Positions 34,135 through 43,967 of a DNA stretch of 64,000 bases are shown here, one piece after another. The stretch spans positions 50,945,563 through 51,009,562 of the forward strand of contig CM059972.1 of NCBI GenBank assembly GCA_030490835.1, in the 5' to 3' direction. A program made the position numbers and the translations under genes. The notes under the pieces were generated by a model, which was not told the origin of the DNA, did no database searches, and worked only from the letters and a program-made list of their open reading frames with translations. The stretch's first letter is position 1. The number at the start of each line of letters is the position of its first letter. The stretch is from Annona cherimola (lineage: Eukaryota; Streptophyta; Magnoliopsida; Magnoliales; Annonaceae).

Positions 34135-35696
34135 AGAAGAGAGAAGGAGAGAGAAGAGAGGAAAAAGGGAGAAAAAAAGGAATTTTCTCCAAGGGAAACA
34201 GCTAGGGCACGTCCAACCCAACAAGGGAAGGAAGAAAAGAAAGGAATTTCAAGTTCTCAAATGAGGAATTACTAATTAATTAAGTAAGTATATGTTAATT
34301 TTGATTTTATACTTCAAATCTGGAAGTTATATGATGTTATAAATCAAAATATGAACGAAATAGTAAACGAAGGATTTTTACCATGAAAAGTTGTTTAAAA
34401 TCTCATTATATGATGATTAAAGGATTCAAAAAATTTCAAATTGAATTATTAAGCAGGTTTCAAATTAAAAATCCGAGAAGATCAACCTAAATAGGGTAGA
34501 ACGGGTGACAGGATCAGCTATACCAAATGATTTTTAATAATTTTTATACAAGTAATTTTGGGTTGAAAAGTTTACAAGATATATAAGACATATTTAGTAT
34601 CACATGACCAAAATAAAAATTAGGTTTTGATGGGTATAAATATACCCAATAATTTACGTGATTCAGGCTATTTGAAAAGGGGTGCTGCTGTCCAGCAGAG
34701 TACAAATACAAAAATAAATAGAAATAATAAATATTTCATGATGGAAATATTTATTTTGATTAATTAATGTAGTTATTAAGGTATGGTAGAAATTTCAGAT
34801 CAAAAATACTTGATTTGATATTAATTCAAGATTTTGAGAATTCAGTATGCTTGAATTCAGCATTATGGACAGCTTGAGGAATAAATCAAGATAAATGTTA
34901 AATTCCAGGTTTTTGTGATTTAATTTGACTTATAATGGGATATAAATCATGATTTAGTTTAATTCATATGATGATTTATGAATAGGTTGCTGATTTTATA
35001 AGGTATGGAACCTAGGGTTGCATATATGAGTCGATTTTTCCATTTTTATGTTGAAAATGGTATGGAAATGAGATTAAATGATTTATGGAATTTATGTAGG
35101 GTAAAATATCCTAGGATTAGGGTACTATAGATTCCCAAAAATATTTGGAAAGATAAGCCCCAAATCTGATTTTATGAATCTTATGAATAGGTGTCCAAAT
35201 GGGGTGAAAACGGCACCCGCAATAGGGAAATAAGTTGCTGTTTTTAGAGGAGTTAATATATGGATTTTAAACATATGTTAATACCCTAAATTTGGATAAA
35301 TAAAAGCATGGTTTAAGGCTAGAAAATTTGGATTAAAAATTTGTTTAGACCATGTTGCTAAAAGGAGCATTGAAATGACGAAAAACGGGTTCTAAAGTTG
35401 CTGTTTTGGGAACCCTATGATAAATGGATTATAAATCCAAAAATAAACCCTAAATTATGTGTTAATTAAGGGGTTTAATCAATCTGGAATTAGAGACAAG
35501 TTGCTGTGTTGAAAAAGTTTAAGAAACACATGATTTATGTGTTGAGAAATGGACATACATGAAGAGACAAGTATGAATACCCGACTTGAAAGACAAGTGG
35601 GTTAAGTTAGATAAACTTATGTAGGTTGGAAAACCTAAGGAATATAAGTATTTGAAGACGATGCAAATAAATGAACTGTTACTTTTATTTATTTAG

Positions 35697-35744
35697 GCAA
35701 AGGCAACGAAAAAAATGGAAGGAAAGGGATTATGGCGATCTCAG
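35697..35744 (+). other. Splice-bounded mini-exon-like block in LTR E
   Basis: ACTTTTATTTATTTAG precedes 48 purine-rich bases (GCAAAGGCAACG...GATCTCAG), followed by GTAAGCAAGC. This is the best match to splice consensus on both sides among the copies. Confidence 0.5.
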
Positions 35745-36851
35745 GTAAGCAAGCGAACTTTCTAAATTGTTGTTTTCTTTCTATGTGATGATATGTAATT
35801 AAAATTGTTTATGATTATGTTTAAACGAATGGGCAAACACAAGTTTTGAAAATGACGGCTTTAATGCAAAGTCATAAGTTTTGAAAAATGATGGCTTTAA
35901 GGAAAAGCCTCAAGGTTTGCTTCATGGGAAGCAAGCAACGTTTTAAGATAAAGAATTTATCACAAGTGTTGCCATGAATTAGCAATGCTTTATGTTAATA
36001 GGATTGAGAAATTTCCTTATGAGTAAGCAAGTTCTCCATGATGTTAATTTTACGGGATTTTATGTTTTATGCCAATGATTTTAGGAATTTGCTTCCAGGT
36101 AAACAAGTTCTTTATGATGTTGTTTCAAAAGTATTTTATAAGAAAAAGGGAATTTTACCCTTTTTTCACAAAGCAAAAAATGTAAATAAGTTTTAAATTT
36201 CTCTTATGATGTTTAATGATAAATAATCATGTTATAAAAGAAAAAAAGGAAAAAGGAGATTTGATTTATGAAAAAAATTTGTTTTGCTAGGTCATGATAA
36301 TTAAATAATAAATTATGTTTTGGACATAGTTCATATGTTTTGAAATGATATTCGAAAAGTTTTGATTTCCTTTAGATAAGGAAATCTATGTTGAAAATAT
36401 CTTGAAAAATGTTTATACGGATGTGTTGAAAAGGATTTAAGGACGACCAACCTCCTATGTTGATTTCATAAAATGGTTTGATTTCGGGTTGCTAAATGGT
36501 ATGCAAAAGATTATGCAAGCCCTTTATGTAAAAATGAAAAATTGATATATGGACAAGAAATTGATTTTAAGGTGGTTGAGAAGGGGTTAGTACAATTGCA
36601 TAACTTTTGTGAGCAAAAGGCCCCGAAATGGAAACCAATAAAATGTTAGAAAATATATAGTTTAATTTTCTAAATTCAAAGGTTTTGAAATTCTTTTATA
36701 AGGATTTTAAGATGTATTATTTTTCAAACATTTCAAATGTTTATCAAAATGTTTTACTCAAAATGTTTCTAACAGAATTTAAGGAAGGTCATCCTAAAAT
36801 TAGATTTCAAATGACAACTTGTTTAAAGTGGGTGCACTCGCTTTACAAGTT

Positions 36852-37026
36852 AACACAGACTGTGGTCTGTGATGTGTTTTTGAAAATGATTTGTTTTAAA
36901 AAGACACAGACTTCGGTCTGTGATGTTTTTGAGTTATGGATGTAGACAGAGGTCTGTGATCCCGGTTTAAAAGGACATAGGTTGCGGTTTGTGGTTCTTC
37001 AAACCAAACAGACTGCGGTCCGTCAT
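36852..37026 (+). repeat. Array of CACAGAC/GTCTGTG inverted-repeat units
   Basis: Five short units of the form (C)ACAGACTnnGGTCTGTGAT, near 36855, 36905, 36943, 36975 (decayed) and 37007. Each can fold on itself. The minus-oriented copies keep one or two units (for example near 43208 and 31120). Confidence 0.7.
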
Positions 37027-37083
37027 AATAATGTACGGTGCACCAGTACAAGGAACAGGCAGGCTGTAGAGCATGGTTGGGAT

Positions 37084-37190
37084 GACCGAGGCTCACTCTA
37101 CATAAGGCCAAGTCGCTAAGGGATGGCAGGAGTGCCAGCGGCGCCCTCCCTGAGATGGGAGCAGGATAAATAAACAGCCGCCTAGCTAGC
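37084..37190 (+). other. GC-rich conserved LTR core in copy E
   Basis: Contains CCAAGTCGCTAAGG, GCCAGCGGCGCCC and GCCTAGCTAGC, with a stem CTCCC (37146-37150) to GGGAG (37157-37161). The flanks are much richer in A and T. Confidence 0.65.
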
Positions 37191-37473
37191 ATGCTGTTAA
37201 GGATTCTCTTCCAAAAGGTAGCAAGTGTCACTATTAGATGGGGAGGAATGTGTTTGCATACGTTTTGCTTTTCAAAAGCCCAAAGATTGGGATATAAAAG
37301 TATTTATTTGAAAAATTATCCTAAATTGGATTTTTATGAGCCATTATGTATAAGTTACCCTAAAAGCAGGGTGTTTTACACAAAATGTGTAAATATTAAG
37401 AATAAAAAGAAAAAGCTTTTATGCAAAAGTTTTAATGAAATTTATGACTTGTTTCCATAAACAAGCCCCAAGA

Positions 37474-38010
37474 TGGGGATTATGAAAAAGGGTTTATGTT
37501 GGAAAATGTTTTGGACATAAGAATGTCCATTTCCAAAAGGTTTATGTGGGAAAAATGGTTAGACATGAGAATGTCCATTTTCTAAAGGGATTTATGTTGG
37601 AACATGAGTGGACATAAAAATGTCCGTTTCTAAAAGAGTTTAAGAGATAAAAGTGTTTGTGGACATATGAATGTCCACTGCCAAAAAGGCTTACGTGAAA
37701 TGTATTTTGGACATAAAAATGTCCATTACCAAAGTGTTTATGTGAAAAATATTTTAGGACGTATAAATGTCCGTTTCCAACAAGGTTTACGTGAAAAAGT
37801 ATTTTAGGAGGTATAAACGTCCTTTTCCAACAAGGTTTATGTGGAAAAATATTTTAGGACGTATAAACGTTCAGTGCCAAAATGATTTATGTGGAAAAAG
37901 GTCTTTCTGTGGACATGAGAATGTCCATTGCCAAATATGGTTTATGTCAAGATTTTTTGGGTCATAAAATGTCCCCTAGGCAAAATGATTTATGAGAAAA
38001 ATATTTTAGA
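37474..38010 (+). repeat. About ten GGACAT...ATGTCC units, ~50-base period
   Basis: Units near 37513, 37561, 37610, 37667, 37714, 37757, 37806, 37856, 37910 and 37958 share the frame GTTTATGTG-(A-rich)-GGACATAAnAATGTCC-(A)TTnCCAAAA. GGACAT and ATGTCC pair across a 4-base loop. Related arrays lie in B (42280-42620), C (48850-49240) and D (56680-57015). Confidence 0.85.
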
Positions 38011-38520
38011 AAATGATTTTCAAGAAAGTCTTGCCCTAATGATAAAATTCTTACTTACGTTTTGTTTTCTCAAACCTTAGACAGGTACCGGGAAACTCAA
38101 GAAAATGAAAATCTAAGCAATGAAGTAAGGCACGAGATGATGGCCAGGTAGGCTATAAGGAATGGAAAAGTACGAATATGCTAAGGTATAATAATGCGTA
38201 TGTGAATTTAATTAGAATTTTAAGTTCTATATGATTCAATGATTGAATGTATGGATGTAAAATGTGATGATTTAGTCAAGGAAACTTTCATTGTAGAAAA
38301 GCAGGATGAAATAGAATTTGAAATTTTATTACAAGTATATTGCCACTTGTTTGATGAATGATGTAAAATATAAAGATAAGAACGATGATGAACGAAAAAA
38401 AAATTTGGATGAGTTCCAATTAAAATCCCGTCGTGTGATCAGGGCAACAATCCTGATTCACATTTACCAATCTATAAGGTCTTGAGATAAGGAAGTGACA
38501 TCTCGGTTTGGGGCGCCACA

Positions 38521-38525
38521 ATAAT
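38521..38525. repeat. Target site duplication, right of solo LTR E
   Basis: ATAAT, identical to 33355-33359. Confidence 0.92.
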
Positions 38526-39995
38526 ACTTACCCAAATTAAACATGAACATGGGTAAGCCTTATTGAATCCTTTTTCCCTTCCTTTCTTCTTCCTTTTCCT
38601 CCTTTCTTAGCCTGCTTGGGACAACCTTAGTTGCTGCCCCTTTTTGGAGAAAATTCTCTCTCTCTCTCTCTTTCTTCCTTGGCTTGAACGACCAGCCCCT
38701 GCCTTGTTGCCCATTTTCTCCTTTTATTTTCCTGCTTTCTTGCTACCCAAGAAACCCCCTTGAATTTTTTATTTTTTCATAATTTTAAATATGAAAATCG
38801 GCTCAAAAGTGGCCCACCTTGCTGTCCACTATTGGGACATTCCATGTGTCATGGATAATTGCAATTTTTCCATTAAAAATTTACTCAAATCAAGGTCATT
38901 TATGTACCTAGCCATCTAGGTGATTTCGATGCAACTTTTGGCATTTTTTTAAAATAAAAAACGAAGGCAAACAGCCCCCTTGCAAGTTCCATATGGCCAC
39001 CTCATCTTGGCCATTTATGGCTACATGATCTAGCATACCTCATGTCATTAAACATCCATGATTTTTCATGGATTTTGTGAATTTTTTTGAAAATACAAAA
39101 ATCCTCCAAAAATCCCACCTTGTGCCACCTCATTGGCCTCTCAATGATCTCATTAAATCATTGATTTTTGCATTAATTGCATTGATCCCAAATGGATCCT
39201 ACGATGACACATGTCCTCTTGAATTAAATCCATCATCTTTAGCATTAATTGAGCTGATTCCAAGTGAATCCTCCGATGACACATGTCACATATACTTCTC
39301 AAAAGTCAATTCCTCATTTAATGAGTTGACTTTAAATCTTGCTCTACGAATCCCATGTTGGCACTTGTCACTCGTCGCTTTCGGTTCATTAATGACATGT
39401 CACTTTTCAAGAACAAAAGTCAACTACTTTTTTCCTTTTATGATTAAGCAATTTCTCATGATAATTAGCTTAATCAAACTCATCCATAAGATTCACCATA
39501 TCGTTTTAACCATTCATGACAAATTCCATCTCAAAATGACCATTTTAGAATAAGTTATGACCATTTGAAATTTTCTTTTGGATTTGGATGAAAATAAATA
39601 ATTATCACCCTAATCTCATCATAATTTTCATAATCCAATCCATTCATAAGATCGGGAACATACTCATGTGATTACTTTTCAAGTTTCATCTTATTCTGCC
39701 TTATAGGCGTCAACATATGAATTTTTTAACATTTGTCATCTTATATTCATTATTATCATCATCATTTCCACTAAATACATCATAATATATGATATAATTA
39801 TTCATAATATATCCACATTTCCTAATCCTCATTAGGCCTTTTTGAGTTCATTAGCTCATTTGGGCTAAGGTGATTAACTTAACCACCTTACTTAGTCATT
39901 AGCCCTAATCTCATCCATCCATGTAAACCATGTCATTAACATACTTTGCATGCATAATTTACATATAAGGGTTCTACTTGGATCTGGGTATCACA
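38526..39995 (-). mobile_element. Element 1, 3' LTR, proximal segment
   Basis: Continues copy A after the E insertion. It matches C 52055-53381 and D 59840-61357, and ends ...GGGTATCACA at 39995 (LTR start on the minus strand, TGTGATACCC). Includes a TC tract at about 38655. An open frame at 39068-39553 (161 codons, plus strand) has a partial counterpart in D, but it reads antisense in LTR DNA, is broken in C and has no recognisable domain, so it is not called a gene. Confidence 0.85.
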
Positions 39996-40008
39996 ATCTT
40001 CCCCCCTA
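39996..40008 (-). other. Polypurine tract of element 1
   Basis: The minus strand reads TAGGGGGGAAGAT directly before the 3' LTR start TGTGATACCC. The equivalent in element 2 is at 53382-53392. Confidence 0.75.
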
Positions 40009-40039
40009 TAAAAGGTTTTATCCCGAAACCTATTATATT

Positions 40040-40144
40040 TCAAATATCAAGGTAGAGCTCATATGAAATGACCAATTTATCTTCTTTTTCCAATATTTCT
40101 AATGGCTCACCATGCTTCCATTGCGCTACTCTATCTTGGTGGTG
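40040..40144 (-). pseudogene. Chromodomain-like pol end, element 1
   Basis: About 35 codons ending at TGA (40040-40042): HHQDRVAQWKHGEPLE followed by ILEKEDKLVISYELYLDI. The pattern QWKHG...(E)xEDxL resembles the C-terminal half of the chromodomain that closes chromovirus Pol, and its location just before the polypurine tract fits. The usual EATWE core reads LEILE here, so the assignment is tentative. The same sequence occurs at 53427-53516 with one stop. Confidence 0.5.
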
Positions 40145-41039
40145 CTTTCAGCCTTGTTCCATTAGATCTACTATTGATTTTTATTGTCTCTTGTTCCCAT
40201 ATGGGTTTTTCAATGGCAATTGCCCTTTCCATTATGTCATCTCACTCTTGTTCTTATGATAGGCATACCATTTTTCTTATACATAGAGAAATTATATCTA
40301 TATAATCTCTTATCTTATCATAGGATAAGATTTAAGCTACCCATTCATTCATATCAAGTAAAGATCAATAACAATCATCATCATTGCACACATAATGTTC
40401 ATATAATATAAATATCTTCATTCTATAGCAAAGAGCAAAAGATGCTCTCACATAAAACTTCATAAACATCTTAGCAAAAGATACTTTTGCTAATCCATCC
40501 ATTCCTTCTCACCTCATAATGTCTACCACTAGGTTATACCGGTGTAAATTGCTTAATGGGAGTACTAATCTGAGGAGTACTGATGCTAAACCAGTCTACA
40601 AGATTCTCTTCCTTATCCCCCTTTCTAATTTCCATAAACTAGTAAGGGTTCTTATCATCCTTTCTAGTCTCATTTGAACTTGTGATCATCGTAGAGAGGC
40701 TATCCTCTCACACTTATCTTCCAAACATATCAAATTATAAAGAATTCTGACAATCATTCTTGCCTTCATTTTTCTTCAGTTACTCACCATCCCTTGTTAT
40801 GATACATGATACCAAGCTTTGTGGTATCATATGTGTAATCTTCTTTTTCTTCCATCCATGTTATCTCGACATGGTTTGCTACACCTTTCTGCAATAATTT
40901 GCAGAGACTTTCTATCAATCAGTAGCTGCAAGTAGCTTTGGTTGAACTAGCCTTTCTTATTTCTTTCTTCTCCTACACCAGGTTCCTTAGTTTCAGGGTC
41001 AAGTTGTCCTTGCTTTGATTGTAGTTGTTCAACCTCAAC

Positions 41040-41560
41040 ATGTGTTGCATCCTAGTGTCCTACAGCAAGATATTTCTTATTAAATTCTTCCATAAAAGTT
41101 TGCCACGTTACCTTCCTTGATTGCGACATAGTAGTCATTAGGGTTTCTTACCATTCATAAGCATTCCTAAATCAACAATTGGGTAATACAAAAAACTTTC
41201 TGATTGTCACAACATGGAAAAACATTAAATAACTTCTTGATTTCAGTCATCCACTGCTCAACCTGAATAGGATCTGATTCACCTGAGAACTTAGGTGGAT
41301 GCTGAGCTAGAAAGGTATCAATAACCTTCTCATTTGCTTCTATCATACTATCATCAATCCTTAAAGGTTCGGGTACTAGGTTAGGCGTTATTACTTGCAA
41401 CAATCCATCTTTCTACCTTCTTCTAATTGGTCATGTTGGGTATTTTTCCCAAAGACCTTATATTACTTGTCCTCTCTGCCCTAGTCTCTTATATTTGCTA
41501 CTGACTTCTCCTATTCCCTATTGACTAATAGATTCGTCATTTGCAACTACCTTTTCCTTG
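41040..41560 (-). pseudogene. Chromovirus-like gag remnant, element 1
   Basis: The central piece (41403 down to 41167) reads TPNLVPEPLRIDDS, then FLAQHPPKFSGESDPIQVEQWMTEIKKLF and CDNQKV, the standard opening of the Ty3/gypsy gag domain (hPPxFxGxxDPxxAExWL). After a frame change, MTTMSQSRKVTWQTFMEEFNKKY continues the domain. About 175 bases of the N-terminal part present in element 2 are deleted. The zinc knuckle and everything beyond are missing. Confidence 0.78.
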
Positions 41561-42010
41561 CTAAAGAGCTAAGGTGATAGACATGTTGTAGAAAGCAACA
41601 TGTGAAATCATATTAATATGATCATCTCTTATCATAAAACGATTCATATCATACATAGTCAATTATATAATCTCGAAAGGTCAATGACCTTTCATTTTTC
41701 ATATGCACTTAGCATTTGAATGAAATCAAATGCACTTATATTTTCATAACATCAAACATCATACATTCATTTAGGAATCAAGAAGAGTTTCTTACCTTTC
41801 TCATTTCTATCTTCGGCTTTCATGGTGTAAGGTTGTTTTTCCTTACACATATAGATTATATTTACATAACCTGTCATTGTATCATAAACTTAAACTCTAA
41901 ACCAATAATCACTTAGAGAGTTGGCACTTAAGTGGCGCCCAAATGGTGCCACAGCATCACACCTCACACATGTAAAGTCTAACACAGTCTTGCGCTATAT
42001 TAAGTGAGGT

Positions 42011-43962
42011 ATGCTCAGGTCCACGACCTATTGAGCTTCCTTGCACCTGTCTAAAGTTTAGAAAAACAAAACTTGAGTGATAACTCATTAAGGAAGCATT
42101 TTATTTCTAGTCTAGCACTTTCCTTTAAAATATTTTCATAAACATCCCTTCTGAAAACCATTTACAAGCCACATCTGGGCTTGTGAAGGCAAAACTTATT
42201 CGTTTTACCCTCTTTAAGTAATTTTCTTTGGTCTCGTGTGAACATTTATAATGTTCTAAGACATTTACATAAAATCTTCTTTTGCCAACAGACGTTTTTA
42301 CATCCAAAATATTTTTCATCATAAATTCTTTTAGCCAAGGGAAATTTTATGTCCCAAAACATTTTTCACTTTTTGACATAAACCTTCTTTGGCAATGGAC
42401 ATTCATATGTCCAAAAACACTTTTCCACATAAACCCTTTTGGAAACGGACATTCCTATGTCCAAACATTTTTTCCACATGAACCCTGTTGGCAACGAATA
42501 TTTATATGTCCTAAAACATTTATCGCATAAGCATATCAGCAATGGACATTTTTATGTCCAAAAACATTTATCACATAAACACATTGGCAATAGACATTTT
42601 TATGTCAAAATACACTTTTCACATTAACCCCCATCTTGGGGTTTATTTATAGTGAATAAGACATAAAACTTTTTTCATAATCCCCATCTTGGCACTTGTT
42701 TATAGCAAATAAGATATAAAATACATAATTCTTTTTCCGAAAGCATTTGCATAGAAAACATTTCCTTTCATCCTTGTTATTTACACTTTTTGTGTAAAAC
42801 ATCCTATTTTTAGGGCAATCTTTTTGCATAGGCTCATAAAATCCCATTTAGGATAATCCTTTTCGTAGAAATTCTACTATGTCCCAATCTTTGGAGTTTT
42901 CAAAAGCAAAACATATGCAAATGTATTTCTCCTCATCCAGTAGTGACACTTAGCAAGTGATTATTCTACTTTTTGGAAAAGAATCCATCATTAACAGCAT
43001 GCTAGTCAGGCAACTGTTCCTTCATCTTCTTGTATCTCAGGGAGGGCATCGCTGGCCTCCTGTCATCCCTTAGCGACTTAGCCATATGCAGAGTGGGCTC
43101 TGGTCCATCTCCGATCGTGCTCTACAACCAGCCTATTCCTTGTATTGGCACACCATACATTATACATCATCATAGATGTCTTTATGTTAGCATGTTCTCT
43201 CGAAATATCACAGACCGCAGTCCGTGTTCTTTTAAATCATTTTGAAAAACATCCAAGATAGAATCTGTGTCAACTTATAAAGTGAGCGCACCCGCTTTAA
43301 ACAAGTTATCATTTGAAATTTAGTTTTTAGGATGACCTTCCTTAAATACATTTAGAATATTTTAAGTAAAATATTTTGATAAGCATTTGAGATGTTTGAG
43401 AAAATAATCTTTTCTAAAAATAGTTCTCGAAATAAATCTTGAAATTAGCATGTTAAAGAAACTTCAAAACTTTTAATTTCCAAGAATAAACAACATATTT
43501 CCTTAATAGTGTCATGGTTTTCATTTCGGGCGTTTGCCCCGAAAAGTTATGCAATTGCATCATTCCCTTTTATCGATCTTTGGATCATATCTTTGTCCAC
43601 ATGTCCTTCTTGTTATTCTTATATGAAAAGGGGCTTGCATAGCCTTTTGTATGCTATTTCAGCAACCCAAAAGCAAATTTTTTTAGGAAATCAACTTATC
43701 GGGTTGGGCATCCTTAAACCCCTTTTTAATAACATTCGTATAAACATTGTCGAGACATTTTCAGAATATTTCCTTATTTGAAGGAAATCAAAACTTTTCT
43801 AACATCATTTCAAAGCGATGGACCATATCCAAATCATTGCTTATGTTTAAGTGGTCAAGAATGAATAAACCAATTTATTCCTATAAGCCAAATCCTTTTC
43901 TGTTTATCTTTCATAATCATAGTTATTTATCATAAAAATCTCATAGGAGTAAACTTAAACTC
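42011..43962 (-). mobile_element. Element 1, 5' LTR, first segment (copy B)
   Basis: Minus-strand long LTR matching D from about 56412 to 58375. It holds the splice-like block (42040-42085), the GGACAT array (42280-42620), the TGTCCCAATCTTTGG block (42881) and the GC-rich core (43020-43140), in which the hairpin is damaged. It continues at 45626 after the Sirevirus-type solo LTR. No genes. Confidence 0.82.
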
Positions 43963-43967
43963 GTTTG
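43963..43967. repeat. Target site duplication, left of Sirevirus-type solo LTR
   Basis: GTTTG, repeated at 45621-45625. The empty site reads ACTCGTTTGTAAGTATTTC in A (31868), C (50578) and D (58369). Confidence 0.92.

Larger units (their letters stand above)
33360..38520 (+). mobile_element. Solo long LTR copy E
   Basis: 5161 bases, from TGTGAAACCCCAACC to GGGGCGCCACA, flanked by perfect ATAAT duplications. It was inserted, in opposite orientation, into the 3' LTR of element 1, which belongs to the same family. In order it holds: LTR start, TATA-like box at about 34056, GA tract, splice-bounded block, CACAGAC inverted-repeat array, GC-rich core, GGACAT inverted-repeat array, the splice-like TTTTGTTTTCTCAAACCTTAG block (38060-38080), and the GGGCAACAATCC end block. 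The frames at 34052-34264 and 37767-37967 are low-complexity or repeat-derived, not genes. It is the best-preserved single copy for studying this LTR. Confidence 0.92.
39996..42010 (-). mobile_element. Element 1 interior: gag relic and pol-end relic only
   Basis: About 2.0 kb between the two LTRs. It aligns along most of its length with element 2's interior (53382-55973). On the minus strand it holds gag (about 41560 to 41040), an unrecognised stretch (41040-40145) and a chromodomain-like end (40140-40040) before the polypurine tract. The primer site and the adjoining LTR end were deleted: at about 42010 the interior word AAGTGAGGT joins ATGCTCAGGTCC, which in D lies about 440 bases inside the LTR. 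Protease, reverse transcriptase, RNase H and integrase core are absent, as in element 2. Confidence 0.8.

Noticed and set aside
36852..38010. CRISPR-like array
   Set aside because: Units are degenerate, contiguous rather than separated by unique spacers, lie in plant retrotransposon DNA and have no cas genes.
39068..39553. 161-codon open frame on the plus strand, partly repeated at 60448-60708 and 52615-52797
   Set aside because: It lies antisense inside the long LTR, is broken in copy C and has no domain or start context. The repetition only reflects LTR copies.
42282..42627. His/Lys-rich repeat frames (MSKHFF/HKHIGNRHFY type), also at 49061-49489
   Set aside because: Produced by the GGACAT...ATGTCC unit array, whose ~50-base units happen to stay open in one frame; they are antisense to the LTR and not kept in copies A or E.
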